From Enoplolaimus lenunculus (Eukaryota > Nematoda > Enoplea > Enoplida > Thoracostomopsidae), in NCBI GenBank assembly GCA_030248215.1, contig JASANG010002095.1, positions 1 to 64,000 of the forward strand: a stretch of DNA of 64,000 nt, written 5' to 3'. A model generated the notes under the pieces. That model did no database searches and was not told where the DNA came from. It saw only the letters and a list, made by a program, of their open reading frames with translations. The translations under genes and the position numbers were made by a program. Positions within the stretch are counted from its first letter, which is position 1. Every line of letters begins with the position of its first letter. Below, piece by piece: positions 11,434 to 23,357 of this stretch.

Positions 11434-14400
11434 TCAGCGTAATATGAATCCCAAAAGCGATATGAAAATAAATACTGTGTAAGCTTTCGCGATATTTACG
11501 CGATAACCGAAGTTCCGAGTTAAATTAGCACAGTCACAACCGGTGTTGTCCAGTTGTATCAGTTTCAACTGATTTAAATGCTTGACGCTTGAGATGTTTT
11601 GTATTGTTGAAATTCTGGCGTCTTTCATAAAACCCAAGGCGCGTTCGTTTGAGGCAAATGAGCTATGCGTTGTTGGCTTCACCGTGAGTGCTACTGTAGA
11701 GTTTTCATGGAGCGGAGTGATTGGAGAAACAACTGAAATCAAATTATCTATGGCAAGAAACGATGCTGGCCAATTGACGCAACAACCGGCAGAAATTCTA
11801 CCGGAACCGAACCGGAGGTCGATTTTCTGACGAAACCGGAGCCAGATGCAGACCTACGGTTATACCATGGTTTACACGATACTCAATGCGTTGTGTTTGA
11901 CAATTATCACGCACATGACATGCGTAATAGATAATCGTCATCGTCATACGACTTGAAACCCCATCCCCTCAGGCTTGAGCATCATCCGCATACGGTCGAG
12001 CGGTGATTGTTCACGTCTCCTGTCAGAAAATGTCATTGTACGAATTCAAATGATATACAAAAGATTCGTGAAAGAGATCAGTGCCTATCTTCTCAAATGT
12101 GTATAGCAATGATTATCAATTACCAATACAATAGTGACCCGAATAAGAGGAGAGACTGATATTTATCTGGCCTTTCCAGAGGCGGTCCCGTTGTCGTTTG
12201 GTTACAGATTGATATTAATTTTCAACTCGCCCTTCGCCACCATTCGTTACTTATATAAGGTATTGCAACTATTCGTTGTATTGAACGTTTTATTTGCGTA
12301 GTATCAAAACCTTGAGCGATAACGCAAAACTATTGCAGTTCTTGAACTCAAAATTGGTACAGGAGCGGGGCAAATCATATGCAAAAAATGTTCGGAACTT
12401 TAAGCCTCAGCATTTAGGAGTCATTATGCACTACAATTAAAGAATGGACTCGAATTAGGGTTTAGGGACTATATTCGCTTACACATTCTTATTAGAGGAA
12501 TAGTTCTATTTATTGGGACGTATAATAAGAACCTCCCGCCTATTAACCTTCTCTTATTTGGGTCACTACATAGGTTTTCAAACTCACTAACTATTGCAGT
12601 TGTTGAACTCAAAATTAATGCAGGTGGACAGCAAATCATATGCGAAAATGTTCGGAATTTTCAGCCTCAACATTTACTCTTTAGAAAGTTACAAGACCTA
12701 TCACCAGCTGGTGATAGGTGCTCGCACATTTGAGAATACGGGCACAGGCTTGAAGTAATTAAAATTTCAGCACAACTTTGCTTCGCGAGGTACAAATAAA
12801 ATTGGATGAAACTATATATTTATGTTTTCAATTGTCCCGAGAAATTCCTCGAGAAATGCAAACATTCACCAAACCCGTACCTTTAACTCCAGAAATCGAT
12901 CCAAAGCGAACAATTTTTGGCTGCATGTGAAATTTCAGAGAACATTGGCTAACGACATGAGCGTAAGACCATGCAACACATTCAGAATGCACGTCGCATA
13001 GCGCACAGCATTGAGGAGCTGATAACACGTCTTCGTATATATGTAAATCGGCTCCTATCATTACTGTATCTGGATAAATTTCACAATTTGAATTTTCACT
13101 GCCTGAAATTATTATTACATCCCTGTGCATGGTCTATTCCTGCTATTTATGGTATGATATCATACCTATGTACCCGCATCTAAGGATTAATAGTCATCTT
13201 TTAAAAGTGCCGCAAGATTGCAATTGAGTCAGGTTAAACTTTCGATTATTTTTTTTGCTTTAAGTTTAGTCTTTGGCCTTAAGCCAGTGATTAATTATAG
13301 GCTTATGCTAACGCTGTGACTAAGAATAGGTAATGCTTATGGTACTGTTATGGTCCTCATCAGCTAGGCATAGGCCGAATTATCTTACGTTTTCGTTTGT
13401 TTCCACTGACAGCACCCGCAGAAAGTATTCGTTCTTGCGCAATTGAGTATCTTAAAACACAGTGACCCCACATTGGCATTAGCCACGATTGACACGCTGC
13501 AATTTCATCGCACAAATGACAACATGACGTAACGCTTGAGATTCCATAAAATTCTTTTATATCTCTTCCAGTAAGTTCTGTGTTTGAGAAATAATCACAT
13601 TTCCCTTGATCAACATGATCTGTAATGACAAAACAAACTGTTTAGAGTTAATTTCAACAAAGTATACCATGAGCCAAACTATACCGTAGGTACATATTGG
13701 ATACACGTGACTCATAATGTCGTTTAAAAGTTTCAGAAAACATGGCGGCCTTCTCCAGCGTCACATCCTTATATTGGATTGGCGATGATGAACGCCTCCA
13801 AGCAGGAAATCTTCAGTTCGACTCTAAACTTAAATGTATACGTTATATGAAACATAAAATAATCATAGTTATTTTATAAAAAATAAGGAATCTGGTGCAA
13901 AATGCTCATGTTAGCATTGTGCATGAAAAATTGTCAAAATTTTGTTGCAGTTAAATAACGCGTTCCTTGGGTCGCTGTCAACTGAAACTGCAAAGTGTGG
14001 CACACACTATATATATGAGACACATTGTATACGTGGTCACTTGTGTAATAAGCTGTATTAAGAGTTTGTCTCAGATACACAATCTGAACTAGAGTTGCTG
14101 CTTTCAAAAACGCCACAACACAAATTCAGGTTTGCAACTGAAATATACAACTATTGCCAATGACTGCTGCAAAATTTTTCAGCTTCAAACCAGCTTTATA
14201 CAATATAGATTCCGACACTCTTTTTGTTAAACGTGAGGCGCTAAATATGTCAATTGTGGAAGCTCACAGGCGTTTTCTGCTCTTATATAATTAATATACT
14301 TTTATGCTCGTTATTCTGTGTCTGCTAATCCATACATAATGCGGACGCAAGAATGATCACGTTATATGTATATATCATCGCTGATTTTTGTTTCATCTAC

Positions 14401-17110
14401 AACGGTGTATTGGCGAAGCGCTTCGCTGTGCTCGACCAACTTTGGTTTGCAAATATCAAAATAAAACGTACAATATAGACACCTGCCATCGAATCAATGC
14501 TGACTGACGCTTTGACGCGCCACTGTGGGTAAACAGAAACGTTTTGGTTTCGGCACAATTCAAGTGGTCCAACGTTTTGTTCGCAAACATTTACCAAACC
14601 ATCGTGTGTTTGGGTAGAAATTCGGCGTTTAGTCTGCCTAGTGATTGTGAATCATTGTGCTTGAATTGAAACACCATACTACCTGCTGACATATTTTCAT
14701 TTACGTTTTCAACTAAACCACATTTATGTGTGTGCAACACAGGTGCTGATTTTTTTCTAATACCCAGATTGAGTTGTGTCCTTCGATCATATACTTAAAT
14801 GAATATTCTGTTGATACAAGTAATGACTTCTTCGACGTTCGTACACTGTGTTTCTCGGTTATATTAGAAATGTGTTCGGGAGATAAAATTTCACGTAGAC
14901 TGACTGACACTTCCCATCCGGTTAAAGCTAAAAGGCGATCAAGCGGCCACAAACGTTGTGGTGTGATTTGCGTGGAAAATCTCAAGCGAATCGTTTTAAC
15001 GAAAAAGCTGTTTGTATCATAATGTGGCATTTATATTTGTGTAAACAGTTAACAGTATTTGTACAGATACAAAATGTACATGTAACATTTATAAAGAATT
15101 CTTGACAACGTAAATTATTAGTTTATTTGCCTGTTTTCGAATGTGTCGCTTCTGCTGCTGGAGCTACCACTGCTTGCATCGTTGTTTTTTATTCTGACCG
15201 TGATCAACCTCGACAAAGTGGTCATATTTAATCACAATATCAGCATTACCAGCGGCGTCATCGTCGTTGTAGTCGACGCCATGATCGCTGGCTATAGCTC
15301 CGTGCCGCCACAACTTTATAAATTATCCGATTGTTGCCAACCGAACGCGAGGATAAGCTTACCTGCAACTTTTCTAACACAAATTAGCCACAGCCTCACA
15401 AAAATATAGATTGGATGATGTTGTGCTTATTCATTTAGCAGCCGTTTTAATGCACACGTCCAAACCATCGTACCACTTGGTCTTCGCGGCTGCAATGTCA
15501 ACAGTTGAGGTGCGCCGGATGTTCCGTTTAGCCGACATTTTTTTGTCTGAAAACCGCTCCTGCTGAAAATTCCTACCACACTTCATAGTAATGAAAATAA
15601 ACAGAGCGTGCTGCTGCTAAATTTAATAACAGAATGATTCAATGTAACCGGAACGCGATATCATTCTCAGACCGTTTTTTGATCAATTTTATTTTTTACC
15701 TCCGCAAATTTTATGTAACTCAGCTGCGTAGTATGCCCGTATGATTGGTTCTCTCTGCATATCTTGAAGCTGATAAGTTGTAGGATTGTGCAAAACGCCG
15801 CTGAACGACTTCATACAGTTCGATAATCCAGTTCTGTGCAGTTTATTTTCTAAAAGGTGATCTTAATACCAATATTCTGACAAAATCCCCAAGCTCTAAT
15901 GTGAATTTGGGGTTATAGCGAAAACGTAAGCTGCAGTGCAGTACCCTGCTTAAATTTCGACATGTTAGGTTAATTTACAGGGGTGGGTGGAATCGCATCT
16001 GAACAGCTGCTTTCCTGATATTCTAGAAATGCTTTGTCAGTCACACATCAGTGTTTCACCAAGCGAAATGTTTCTCGGTACGCTAAAATTATTTAGCTGC
16101 AACAGTTTGTTGTGAAACGCATTCACAGTAATAATTTGCAACAACAGAAACGTGTGTAAAAGAAACGGTTTAGTTTTAAAAGATTACTTCTTAAATTAAA
16201 TTTACTTGACTTCCTTTCTCAATTGATGTTGATACCAAATCCATCTATCCATCCGTTCCTGAAGTATGTGTCAAACGGCCAAGTAACGTTTGTCCGGTTT
16301 CAAGCGTCGGTTTTCTGGTTGTTGCTGCAGCTCAGCCATTTACTGCCGATTTTCAGCGACTAAGCCTTTTTTATTCCAGTTTACTGGCAATTTATCAACT
16401 ACCTGCACAATATCTATGCATTTTCGGAGCAAATACGTTTTCGGGGTTACCATGAGCCGGTTCCATCAATAGCTACAGCTTTTTAAGCTTAAGATATTGC
16501 TCAACACTTCGACATTTTGCACCATTTAAACAGCACCCTTCTTATTGAAAACAACGAGTACCGTTTTATAGTCAATACTAATTACATAGCATTCCAGTGG
16601 TGCGGCAAAAATTTGACGCTCTCAGAATTTAAGGATGCAAACTTGTGCGTTTTGTGTCAAAAATGCCTACGTGGCAAATTCGCATGCACAATGCCAACTG
16701 ATATATTTTTGCGGCAGAACCCCCATTTTTATACTATTGTAATTAAAAATTAGTTGAACTTTTGTCGAGGAGGAAAACATTAGCATAACAGAGCGAGCTG
16801 CTGATATCTAGTCACTACGACCTATTATCAAGTAATAATCTATAGTTTCCAAATAATCCTCTTTTACAACAAAAAACATCAAAACTCTACTTTTTAATTT
16901 TAGCCCACTAATAGCACCGGATGCAAATAAATACGGATGTGCTACAAAGTACTTCAAGGAACACGTTCCAGCAATGGTTAGCGTCCATGCGAGACATGCT
17001 GCAACCGCGTCACATAACGAGCAACACTGTGTTGCTGACATGATCCCGGCGTAGCGTTGTGCTTCGTATCCATTGAAAATAACATCGTGCAATACATCAT
17101 ATGCCATATT
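11434..17110 (-). CDS. PAN/apple-repeat protein, four exons seen, 5' end not found
   Basis: Three exons encode related 60-75 residue domains: 16891-17110, 13389-13619 and 12881-13102. Each carries a CC-x-LC core followed by a second Cys-Trp block and a C-x-L pair, then an AG.SG end. Examples are ATQCCSLCDAVAACLAW, SCCHLCDEIAACQSW and PQCCALCDVHSECVAW. This is the layout of PAN_4/apple domains, disulfide-bonded modules that bind proteins or sugars outside the cell. Exons 13389-13619 and 12881-13102 are each phase 1-1. The last exon, 11434-11732, joins in phase 1. It gives a Thr/Ser-rich stalk (VKPTTHSSFAS), a CDC pair and a hydrophobic tail (AYTVFIFISLLGFIL) with one residue after it, like a GPI signal or a tail-less membrane anchor. 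The signal peptide exon was not found. The 17110 exon lacks the first Cys and has a TAG stop just upstream, so it may be a 5' pseudo-exon or belong to another gene. Confidence 0.6.
12129..12572. mobile_element. Tc1/mariner-like MITE, CTGTAGTGACC family
   Basis: It begins AATAGTGACCCGAATAAGAG and ends TTCTCTTATTTGGGTCACTA, inverted, as in the copy at 9638-10039. It lies in the PAN gene region between the last two exons. The outermost bases have decayed, so the ends are within a few bases. Confidence 0.6.
12573..12742. mobile_element. partial MITE with TTTGAGAATACGGG end
   Basis: It contains ACCTATCACCAGCTGGTGAT followed by GCACATTTGAGAATACGGGC. The same words bound elements at 25590-25812, 50087-50276 and 50350-50572, and solitary ends occur at 37715-37738, 63707 and 63910. 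It abuts the preceding MITE. Confidence 0.5.
14774..15022 (+). pseudogene. possible piggyBac-type C-terminal fragment
   Basis: The plus-strand frame has RRLTDTSHPV, then KRCGVIC about 16 residues later. It resembles the RL...H-P...RC-x-VC start of the zinc-binding C-terminus of piggyBac transposases. The frame is short and lacks the later cysteine pairs, and the opposite strand is also open here. The resemblance may be chance. Confidence 0.2.
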
Positions 17111-17579
17111 CTATTTTAGTGTACACCATTTAACCCTTTGACTTATAGAGTATACTGTACTGTAAAAATATTCTACTGTAAATACTTTAGTTATATTTCG
17201 GTAACTTTTTTAGTATAAGTGTCGTAAACATTGAGTAAATCTTTGCTGAAATAAAGTAAATGAGTAGAACTACTGCTGTCATTTGCTGATAAATTAAGGA
17301 AATGTAAAAACAGTTTAACTCAGTTTTAAGCATATTTTTAGTTAGTATGAGAAACTACAAATATAAATATATAATATACGAGCAATACAGACACTGTGAG
17401 CAGTGTTGAACAATTTTAACTTATATATGCGAAGTGCAAAATCTCCACAAGACGTGACAGCCCCCTCGGCATCGAGCGTAACACACTTATAGCTTGTGGG
17501 CGCCAAACCGGGGGGTGGTGGGTCCCTGACGTCCCCACTTTTTGAGTATAAAACGTGGTGGTTGTTTTTGACCCCGTCT

Positions 17580-17725
17580 CCTTAGGTCCGTAGCCAGCTC
17601 ACCTTGCTTTGGGCGGCCAAAAATTTTTTAGCAGGGCCATTCAAGGGTTTTCAATACTTTAAAGCAAGATTAAAAATCTTCTAGGGAGGACCAAAATTTT
17701 TCCAAAGGGCTAAGCCCCCCTGTCC
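17580..17725. mobile_element. partial copy of the GGTCCGTAGC element
   Basis: GGTCCGTAGCCAGCTCACCT, then a stretch with CAAGGGTTTTCAATA and CTAAGCCCCCCTG, closely follows the element at 40308-40496. Its ends are worn. Confidence 0.5.
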
Positions 17726-17950
17726 AATATATATATACATAAAGAATTCACTTTTTTTGATATAGTGGTTAACGGTAAATTTATGCAATAAAAACTCTGC
17801 AAATTTACATATTTCATGGCGAATGTTGAAAAAATTAGTACGGTGGCCATATTTTAAGTGTAATTGAGCTAAAAGATTAATTATTCGCTAACAGATATTT
17901 TTCAGTTTTCGGTAACGCTTCCGGTATCTCTTATTCTGGTCGCACCCTGT

Positions 17951-18185
17951 GGCCCATGTATAGATGAAGGACGTAACAATTGTATAAGCTTATTCCTAAC
18001 CCTAAAATTTAAGCTCGTTGTAAATACAAGCCAACACTGCAAAAATGGTGAGTCAATTGGCGGAGTCGAATTTTGACTCAGTTTGTGTAGTCCGGAAGAA
18101 CCTACTCCGGAGAGAGTCACTTTGACTCACTATTTTTTGCAGCGTATAACTAAGCTTAGGCCTTCACCACTCAGCTATACACAGG
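17951..18185. mobile_element. GGCC-ended MITE interrupted by a Tc1-like MITE
   Basis: GGCCCATGTATAGATGAAGG and CTTATTCCTAACCCTAA mark the left half of a GGCC-ended MITE; CTAAGCTTAGGCC and CTATACACAGG mark the right half. Between them lies the CACTGCAAAA element at 18035-18144. Confidence 0.5.
18035..18144. mobile_element. Tc1/mariner-like foldback MITE, CACTGCAAAA ends
   Basis: It begins CACTGCAAAAATGGTGAGTC and ends GACTCACTATTTTTTGCAGC. It is a shorter relative of 19301-19520. The right flank is TA; the left has decayed to AA. Confidence 0.65.
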
Positions 18186-18258
18186 TGGAATAAAATAAAA
18201 CCCAATGAAATGTTTATCAAACACGGTCTTTGCTAGCAGCGAGGCTTACACCCCTCAG

Positions 18259-18640
18259 GAAGCCCCAAGGCGTCCACGGGAGGGTCCACCCCGGCCGTGG
18301 CCCCACCCAACAGCATCTCGACAAAAATTATTTAGTGTCAGTTGCTGTTCTACGCTGTTTATTTCTCTGTTTTATACACAATAGTATAAGCACGCTTTAA
18401 AGTTTCTTGGCCCTGGAGTCATTTATGCGCTACAATTAGGGATAATAGACATTTATGGACTCTAAACAAGGGTTTAAGGACTACCCGCTACGGATTCTGA
18501 TTAGGGATACGGACTCCTATTAATTCGGACTCAAAATGGGAACCCCCTCTTATTTGTGTCACTACAGTATGGGTCAAAGATAAGTTTATTACCTGTGAAA
18601 TTTTGCCCCCCATTTTGAGATCCTGGATCCGCCACTGGCT
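18259..18640. mobile_element. GGATCC-ended hAT-like MITE with inserted TGTAGTGACC MITE
   Basis: The left part (GGGAGGGTCCACCCCGGCCG, AACAGCATCTCGACAAA) and the right part (TTTTGAGATCCTGGATCCGC, CACTG at 18640) match the clean copy at 37407-37584. In between, to 18567, is a CTGTAGTGACC-family MITE whose left end is worn away. The left border is approximate. Confidence 0.5.
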
Positions 18641-19300
18641 CTAACATGTAACGTTAGTGACTCAAAATGCTAAAACATCATTAGCGTTGACCAAACCGCG
18701 ATTTCAGCGCCGATATAAACTGTTTTATCACATGAAAGCCGGCTTGAAATACATTGACGCCGTCTGGACTCGAACAATTTTTTTCGATTTTATATCGGAC
18801 AAATGTTTTTTGCTATTGCGAAGGAGGTTGGACGTGCACCATATAAACCCCTTCAGGATCCACCCAATTGGACTAACTTGTTCGAGTTGAATCTGATCTA
18901 TGATTACCTCGTCATAGGGGTTACATACAGCAGAGAATACTGATCTCTTTGTTCTACCGCAAGGAAATGCTTTTATTAGTCTAAAATATGCCAGTCAATC
19001 GGTTCGCAGAAGCTGTTGATGTTTCGGCTATTTTAATCAGAACACACGGACTTCGAAAGTCTAAAAACACTCCACAGAATCAGTGGTAAAAAATTTTAAA
19101 ATATTAAAATTATGCAAACGATCCAACACAATGATTATGCAATTTTGACAGTATTCAGCTGGGTTGGATGCCAAGGCAACGTAAATTATCAATAATTTCA
19201 TTTTATAATATACTAATCAATTATGTCTCAATCATGAATGCAATCATTGAAGCTGTGTCGGATTTTGTACACTTCCCACACGCAGGGTATTACGGCTATA

Positions 19301-19520
19301 CCCTGCAAAAAATGGTGAGTCAAATTGACTCTCTCCGAAATAGGCTTTTCCGGACTACGCAAACTGAGTCAAATTCAACTCAGCCAGAGTTAAATTCGAA
19401 GCACGGAGCAATTCATTGAATCGAATTTGATTCTGGCGGAGTCGAATTATGACTCATTTTGTGTAGTCCGGAAAAGTCTATTTCGAAGAGAGTCAATTTG
19501 ACTCACCATTTTTTGCAGTG
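19301..19520. mobile_element. Tc1/mariner-like foldback MITE with about 83-bp inverted arms
   Basis: The element begins CCCTGCAAAAAATGGTGAGT and ends with the reverse complement, ACTCACCATTTTTTGCAGTG. The arms pair over about 83 bases with only a few mismatches, leaving a short loop, and TA flanks both sides (19299-19300, 19521-19522). The near-perfect arms suggest a recent insertion. Confidence 0.85.
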
Positions 19521-19645
19521 TAGGTTCAGGCTTAGGCTCAGCCTTAGGATGCGAAAACGGCTTACCTAAGACTAAGCCTAAGCTTAGAACCTTTACCTAA
19601 GCCTTTACCAAGCCTTAGTTTGAACCTAAGTTTAAGCGTTAACAC
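19521..19645. repeat. degenerate TTAGGC/GCCTAA array
   Basis: GGCTTAGGCTCAGCCTTAGG followed by CTAAGCCTAAGCTTAG shows the telomere-like hexamer in both orientations, with drift. It directly abuts the foldback MITE at 19301-19520. Confidence 0.6.
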
Positions 19646-21067
19646 TAAATGTGTGGGTAAAGTGTGCAGAGTCTTACTGTCTTCTAATCAAAATCATAAA
19701 ATCCAAGGAATGTGACGACTGCTGGCTTCACAGCGGAATCCAAAATGCACAGAGTGTCTATCGATTCATGCCTCGTTGTTTAGAAAAAGCCCACAAGGCA
19801 AAACTTTGCTCGGGTTCGAACATTTAACTCCAATTACTGTAAACCGTCTTGAGTAATTACTCGAGCTCCGAATACAACTCTCAACTTCAGCCTAATCGAA
19901 TAACGTTGAACGAAAAGTTCTTTATCGGAAAATTGTCCAGTAGAATTTACACAACTTTTAAAACATCCGGGTATTAGTTTTGGTTTGTTTGAATTTAGAC
20001 TCTGCCAAAAAGCAATATAATATGTCGCTAGCGCTATTAACGCATAAACACGGAAACATGGATTTCAGTTGCGTAGCGTTTCTACACAGAATGTACCCAA
20101 TGTTCAAACACCATATATATAGGTATATACATATACGTACCTACTCGGCGTTTAACTGTTCAACACGGAAAAGACTTAATGAATTAGTTAACCGTCACAG
20201 CTTAAACTGAACCTCAAAAACTAACGTTACCATGGTAAGAGACCCTTAAAACAGCACACAAACACCACTTGTTGAGTTTACAAAGAACTTTTACTAAACA
20301 AACTGGAACCAACTAAATATACATACCTACCATGGCATAAAAAGACAGATCAAAGTCTAATAATATATATATTACCATGAAAAGATATTATATAAAACCA
20401 AAGATTGAACGGATATGGTGTATGCTAACAGTTGAAATCACATGCTTTTACACATATCTTGACACTTTTTGTTGCTATGAGTTTAAAGCCTAACGTAAAC
20501 CTGGACCAAACCAGAAACCTATTAAGTTTTATCCCTACATTTACAATTATCCCAAAATGTGACAATTTCAAACACGGTATGTGATAAGTGGGTAAGAGCA
20601 TTTTTACGCAAATACAACGCCATTAACAAAACAATGGTGATTAAACTAAGATTTCTAAGAGTGGACTGAGATGAACGAAATCAACAGCAAGTGCGTGTAA
20701 CCAATTTCGTTTCACTAAATTAGAGTGTAGTTGTATGCCCCATAAATTATTTACATATGTACCCTGGTGTTTGTCACTCTTTCCAGGCTGCTGTGCTTGA
20801 TCCCTTCTTACAAGAATATTTTATATTTCATCTGATCTCTAATTTTAAACATGGCTTCGAACCGCGTAGGAACTTGTCGCTCGTGGCAGAGATGTTCCTA
20901 CATTTTGTGTAGATTTTGTACTGTGTATACGCGTAGTAGATTAAGATTATACATTGTGCATTCTGTATTATTTCACGTATCAACATTGAGTTCAGTTGAT
21001 TATAGTTTACTCTAAGTATGAAGAGGTTAAAATGTAACTCAAAATTAAAAAAAAATAAAAAATGTTT

Positions 21068-21285
21068 TCAAGGTCCATCTTCATAAAACTGTCCGTACGG
21101 CGAACAATACCGACAAGTGCAATCGTCATCATCGTCACATTGATACGTCATTAATGATCCAAGGAATACCGTCCGACTAGGATCGTTGCATGCTTGATGA
21201 CAGTACGCTTGTTTATCGAGTTCAGTTTTGCCGTAGCTACATTCGCCAGGTTTGACCCATTTTAGTTTCTGGCTCGTACAGTCTT
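21068..21285 (-). CDS. eight-cysteine domain exon, copy A (terminal exon)
   Basis: The exon follows attatcag in phase 1 and runs to a TGA stop, 72 codons. It encodes EDC at the start, then Cys residues in the spacing C-x12-C-x12-C-x3-C-x16-C-x5-C-x-C-x2-C, ending CTCRYC and a short acidic tail. The neighbouring exon at 23358-23545 shares the phase-1 junction just before the first Cys, the YC-x3-CN motif, the SL before the fifth Cys and the exact spacing of the last six cysteines. All eight could pair in disulfides, so a small secreted protein is likely, with the signal peptide on an upstream exon I could not place. I do not recognise the family. An ShK-like fold does not fit the spacing. Confidence 0.6.
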
Positions 21286-21574
21286 CTGATAATATGTTAA
21301 GCTTAATCAACTGTCAAGTATGTGTGGCACAAAGAGTAGCATTTGTTAGTTTCCTCTTGCACAGTGTTAGCGTAACAGAACGCAAATGACCCCACACTAC
21401 TGTTTATTAATTTCTTCAGCCGAATCGTAGGCTTACGTTGAGTTTAAAACGCTTAACCTGAGCGTAAGGCTAAGCTGAAAAGCATAAGTAAATAACTCGA
21501 ATGAAGTCACCGCCTAAGCCCGTTAGCTTAAACTTAGGATATTAATAAACAGTAGCGCAGAGGGAAATTTTTAA

Positions 21575-21773
21575 CCCATGTTACTTTAAGGGGCGTCCAG
21601 GTTTCTTTTAAGTCGATAAAAAATAGGTTTAGATTCTAGATTACATTTTTGCTTAGACTTAGACTTAGGCTTAGGCTTAGACTTATTCTTAGGAACACAT
21701 TTTTGCAACGCTTAGGCTTTAGGCTTAGGAATACGCTTAATGTACTGTTACGCCCCTAAAAGTAACGTTGACC
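21575..21773. mobile_element. GGCC-type MITE carrying TTAGGC arrays
   Basis: The ends AACCCATGTTACTTTAAGGG and CCCCTAAAAGTAACGTTGAC are inverted. Inside are two TTAGGC arrays in the same orientation, separated by about 25 bases. The flanks are a near-8-bp duplication (AAATTTTT / AATTTTTT). It is closely related to 22381-22578 and 24637-24836. Confidence 0.65.
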
Positions 21774-22380
21774 AATTTTTTATGAAGAGGAAAGTAAACA
21801 AGTAGTACCCAAATAGCATAAGTTAAGCTATTAACTATTGAAAGTTGCATCGTTTCACGAATTGTGTTTCCTTTGATATGACTGACTACTTCCTATTAAA
21901 ATCAGCTCAGCTTAGACTTACGCTCATATTCTCAAAGTTAAAATGGATTAATATTTTTAATTGCAGGTCATTCTAAGATGTATTTTATTAACGAATTCCT
22001 AGCATGAGTTATGATATATTCTGCTTTAATAAAAGTCTTGCCAAAATTTTGCAACTTACTTTCACTGGTCAGTTTCGTTCCAAACGGTGTTATTAAACCT
22101 GAAACGCAACAAGTATCGCTAAATAAATTTTGTTTTAGCAAAGAAATAGAACTATTGATTCTTTTTCAGAATTCTTATCTGATACCTTATTTACCAAACA
22201 GGATTGATTTAACTTTGCTGGTAACTTCAAATTTAACGCATGTTATAGTTACGGCTGCAAAATGGGAGGTTACTGGCAAATAGCTAAAACACTTCATAAA
22301 CAATTAGCAATTGATTGCACCTCATTTAGTAAATCAGAAATTTCACACGCTTTTATATTAGCTTCGCCATTCAAAGGATC

Positions 22381-22578
22381 GGCCCACGTTACTTTAAGGG
22401 ACGTAAAGGTTTCTGGTAAGTCTATAAAAGAGTGAGGTTTAGATTCTAGATTACAATGTTTTGCTTAAGCTTAGGCTTAGGCTTAGGCTTAGGAACGCAT
22501 TTTGCAACGCTTAGGCTTAGGCTTAGGCTTAGGAATACGTTTAATCTACTGTTACGCTCTTAAAAGTAACATTGGCCG
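22381..22578. mobile_element. GGCC-type MITE carrying TTAGGC arrays
   Basis: It begins GGCCCACGTTACTTTAAGGG and ends CTTAAAAGTAACATTGGCC. Inside are GCTTAGGCTTAGGCTTAGG and a second array after AACGCATTTTGCAACG. The flanks AAAGGATC and GAAGGATC agree at seven of eight bases. Confidence 0.7.
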
Positions 22579-23357
22579 AAGGATCCATAATTTTACTGAA
22601 CTGATTTTAATTTTGATTTAATGACACAGTAAGTGCTACAGCCAAGAACAGATTCGTCGGAATTAGGGTGATGCTAAACTTTTAATGACGTCCGGCGCCG
22701 TCTGTCAACGTCTGGTACGGTGCGTCACTGTTCAGCACCATACCACAACGCAAGTTGTTTACCGTATGGACAGCACATCCATTTGTAAACAAAAATTTTT
22801 TGACGTGCGTCGCTTCCCGACGCCAGACTGCACCGCACGGTGCCGCACTACCAGTATAGTGCCACCGTTAGACTTACTGTTATCATCTTTGAGTAAAGTT
22901 GTAGGTTTCAGTTTAGCTGGACCTTGTTTGCCTGAAACATGCATAAGCATTTGACAATTTTGGCCCCCTCAGAAATTAATGGATCCAGCATTAGTTTATA
23001 CTGTGAACCGCTTACATTGTCTATCGAAACGGTGCATAAAATGAGGACCTCTTCAGGTCCCAAACAACTTAAATAGTATAAGAACCGGCATGGCACTGTT
23101 GTTTTTGAAGCGGTTTTGTTACGTGCTAGTCACGGCACCTAAACCTTACATTTTCAAAAACCTTACGAACTCATATTCGGCAGCGGATCCAAGATTTTCT
23201 GACGGAGAATACTGTCCGAGGGTTTGCAGTTGTATTTTTTATATTTTAAGAGTGACCAATTTCTGCGGAAGATGCAAAATTTTGGACTTTCAGTAGATAT
23301 ATTATACAAACAGCATGTGCTGATCACTAAAAGCGCGTAAAACTGCTGTAACGCGTT

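Larger units (their letters stand above)
17111..21067. other. no gene recognised
   Basis: This span holds the transposon copies listed at 17580, 17951, 18035, 18259 and 19301 and TTAGGC-rich sequence. In 19650-21067 I see no exon; open frames such as 19980-20210 (+) have no recognisable domain. Confidence 0.55.

Noticed and set aside
15170-15535. Minus-strand frames reading SDHGVDYNDDD...KQRCKQW and MSAKRNIRRTSTVD
   Set aside because: They look faintly like transposase or zinc-finger pieces, but they are short, not joined by convincing splice sites, and match nothing I can name.
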